DNA of 52,397 nucleotides from assembly GCA_024330185.1 (NCBI GenBank), contig JANDLV010000027.1, positions 1 to 52,397 on the forward strand. Direction: 5' to 3'. Position numbers and translations under genes: made by a program. The DNA is from Candidatus Siliceabacter maunaloa (lineage in GTDB: Bacteria; Actinomycetota; Thermoleophilia; Solirubrobacterales; Solirubrobacteraceae). Shown piece after piece: positions 50,928 through 52,397 of this stretch (position 1 is its first letter; each line of letters opens with the position of its first letter). The notes under the pieces were generated by a model that saw nothing but the letters and a program-made list of their open reading frames with translations, did no database searches and was not told where the DNA came from.

Positions 50928-52226
50928 TCAGCCTCCGGTCGAGGAGCGCCGCACGGCCCGGAACCGGTCGCCGAACAGATCCTCGCCTGTGGTCCACGCG
51001 ACGAGCGCCGAGCCGTCGGCACCCACGGCGAGCGTGAGGTCTTCGCCTTTCTCGCCGGGGCGCGTGAGCTGGCGGCGCTTGCCCACCCGGCCGCTGGGGG
51101 TGATCGCCCGCGCGAAGATCGCGTTGCGGACGAAGTCGTCGCCGGGGTTGCCGCGCTGCCACGCCACCGTGGTGCCGCCCCGGCCGTCGGCGGCCAGCTG
51201 GACGTCGATGGCGTCTGTTCCCGCTGCTGTGAGCGTCTCGGTCGGGCCGCCCAGCGTCACCAGTCGTAGCGGACCCGTCGAGAGCTCGGGTTGCGCCGCC
51301 AGGTACGCGACGCGCACGACCCCCTCGCTCGTGACGACCACGTCGAGATCCACCGGGTTCTCGCCGGGCGCACTGACCTGCACCGGAGCGCTGAACTGTC
51401 CCCCCGGCGGGCGCACAACGGCGAAGGCCGCCCGACCACCACTCTCGTCGACGAACTGCGACCACGCCAACGCCACGCGTCCATCCCGACCGACGGCCAC
51501 GCGTTGATCGCTGACCGAGCGGGTGGTCAGCCGCTGAGCGGGGTCAAACGAGCCTTCCGGACCGAGTTCGTCGACGACCACTCCACCTTGGTCGTAGGCC
51601 GCCAGCAGCGCATCGTCGCCCGTCACCGCGAACCTGAGGCCGTTAACGTTCAAGACATCATCATCGTCGGGCAGGCGCTCGAAGACCGCCTCGCCGAACA
51701 ACCCGTCGCTCGCGCGGGCAAACCCGACGATCGGACCATCCCCATCCCCCGTCAGCCAGGCCAGCGCCGGTCGCCGCAGATACGTTCCCGGCGCAGTCAC
51801 AGCGAACCTCGGGATGCCTGACGTAGCAACCGACCTCGCGTCCGTACGCGCTCCGTTCGCTCTCACGGTGCGGGACGACTGAAGACTGTTCTCGCCCGGC
51901 ACCCGAATCTGATAGGCAATGATCGCGTTGCGCTGATCGTCGAACTCCACGTCGGTCGTGACCTTCGCGCGTTCCGCCGCATCAATCGGGAACGGCTCGC
52001 CGAAGCCCCGAGTCGGCGTGCGACGCGCCCCGTACACCCGCCTCGTGATTGTCTCCCCCCGAGACCACACCAACACCGCGTACCCACGGTCGTCAATCGC
52101 CGCGCTGGCAGGCGCCGGGAACCGGCTCACGGTCTCGACTGTGCCCCACTCCCCTGCGGCATACCCCGCCGACGGCAGTGCGAGAAGGACCCCCGCGCAC
52201 ACGAAGGGCGCCGCCAGTCGGAGCAT
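50928..52226 (-). CDS. Exported beta-propeller-like repeat protein, copy 2
   Basis: A 432-residue protein with signal peptide (LAAPFVCAGVLLALPSAGYAA). The body consists of repeated units with phrases of the type IDDRGYAVLVWSRG, DDQRNAIIAYQIRVPGE, DGRVALAWSQFVD, DGRGGTTVAWQRG and ADGSALVAWTTGED, i.e. a D-x-x-G-x-x-(A/V)-x-(A/V)-W pattern of beta blades. Probably an extracellular propeller. ATG 52226; similarity to copy 1 continues a little upstream, so an earlier start is possible. Function unknown. Confidence 0.78.
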   Translation of the reverse strand: MLRLAAPFVCAGVLLALPSAGYAAGEWGTVETVSRFPAPASAAIDDRGYAVLVWSRGETITRRVYGARRTPTRGFGEPFPIDAAERAKVTTDVEFDDQRNAIIAYQIRVPGENSLQSSRTVRANGARTDARSVATSGIPRFAVTAPGTYLRRPALAWLTGDGDGPIVGFARASDGLFGEAVFERLPDDDDVLNVNGLRFAVTGDDALLAAYDQGGVVVDELGPEGSFDPAQRLTTRSVSDQRVAVGRDGRVALAWSQFVDESGGRAAFAVVRPPGGQFSAPVQVSAPGENPVDLDVVVTSEGVVRVAYLAAQPELSTGPLRLVTLGGPTETLTAAGTDAIDVQLAADGRGGTTVAWQRGNPGDDFVRNAIFARAITPSGRVGKRRQLTRPGEKGEDLTLAVGADGSALVAWTTGEDLFGDRFRAVRRSSTGG

Positions 52227-52397
52227 CGCTTCCCAGCCGTGCGCGGTCGTCACCATGATCATGAGCAGCCCGCCGTGGGGCCGCTCTCGGTTCGGCACCG
52301 GTAGGTCTGGTAGTTGCCGCGCAGATTACGACCCTCTGTCAGTGTACCCATTCAGGGGGTCAGGGCCCGGCGGGCATCAGTGATGGGCTGGGGGCGC

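Overview
The window is very GC-rich bacterial chromosome with dense, frequently overlapping genes, many GTG/TTG starts and little intergenic DNA. It encodes a fused FO synthase (FbiC, coenzyme F420), an SRRTLL-type Tat-exported PhoD, a DICT-domain MerR regulator, an HxlR regulator, two ArsA/Get3-like ATPases and many PIN toxin modules. Together these suggest a high-GC actinobacterium, plausibly class Thermoleophilia (Solirubrobacter/Conexibacter/Patulibacter-like). The lineage is an inference; there is no rRNA or tRNA here to confirm it.

Layout. 1-6.6 kb: a truncated membrane glycosyltransferase, a lipoprotein, then a leftward five-gene operon (GT2 glycosyltransferase, DUF2064 transferase, methyltransferase, cytochrome b/sulfite-oxidase-like molybdoenzyme fusion, membrane protein) diverging from a sugar-nucleotide epimerase with a zinc-ribbon-like insertion. 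6.6-16 kb: Uma2 protein, HEPN-MNT module, photolyase, LON-domain protein, sugar dehydrogenase, EamA transporter, FbiC. 16-20.5 kb: a decayed region with an hrpA helicase pseudogene, an intact vapBC, a second hrpA tail fragment, a second vapBC whose toxin is broken, an IS256-type transposase remnant and a NucS-like nuclease. 20.3-24 kb: an accessory block lying between two copies of the 3' end of a gamma-glutamyltransferase gene. It holds a pentapeptide-repeat protein and a translationally coupled AAA ATPase - PIN nuclease - RNA ligase operon, the strongest candidate here for an undescribed RNA-damage/repair or anti-phage system.

24-33 kb: the intact gamma-glutamyltransferase, a ParA-FtsZ pair, two ArsA-like ATPases, two YibE/F-like membrane proteins with a tiny membrane protein between them, and a third TA module. 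33-39 kb: a compact leftward operon of five predicted secreted phosphoesterases (PhoD, phytase-like, metallophosphoesterase, GDPD, EEP family), read as an organic-phosphate scavenging unit. 39-49 kb: HxlR regulator with a candidate operator, PilT, a fourth TA module, a capA pseudogene, a non-catalytic trypsin-like protein, a principal-type sigma-70 factor, MoeA, a MerR-DICT regulator and GlpX. 49-52 kb: two tiny membrane ORFs and two tandem paralogues of an exported repeat protein, one disrupted by a one-base change in a C homopolymer.

Recurring themes are tightly coupled operons (GTGA and TGATG junctions), antitoxin genes that look leaderless (a -10-like hexamer 6-10 bases before the start), and gene-tail duplications bracketing accessory modules, which suggests repeated insertion and decay between 16 and 24 kb.
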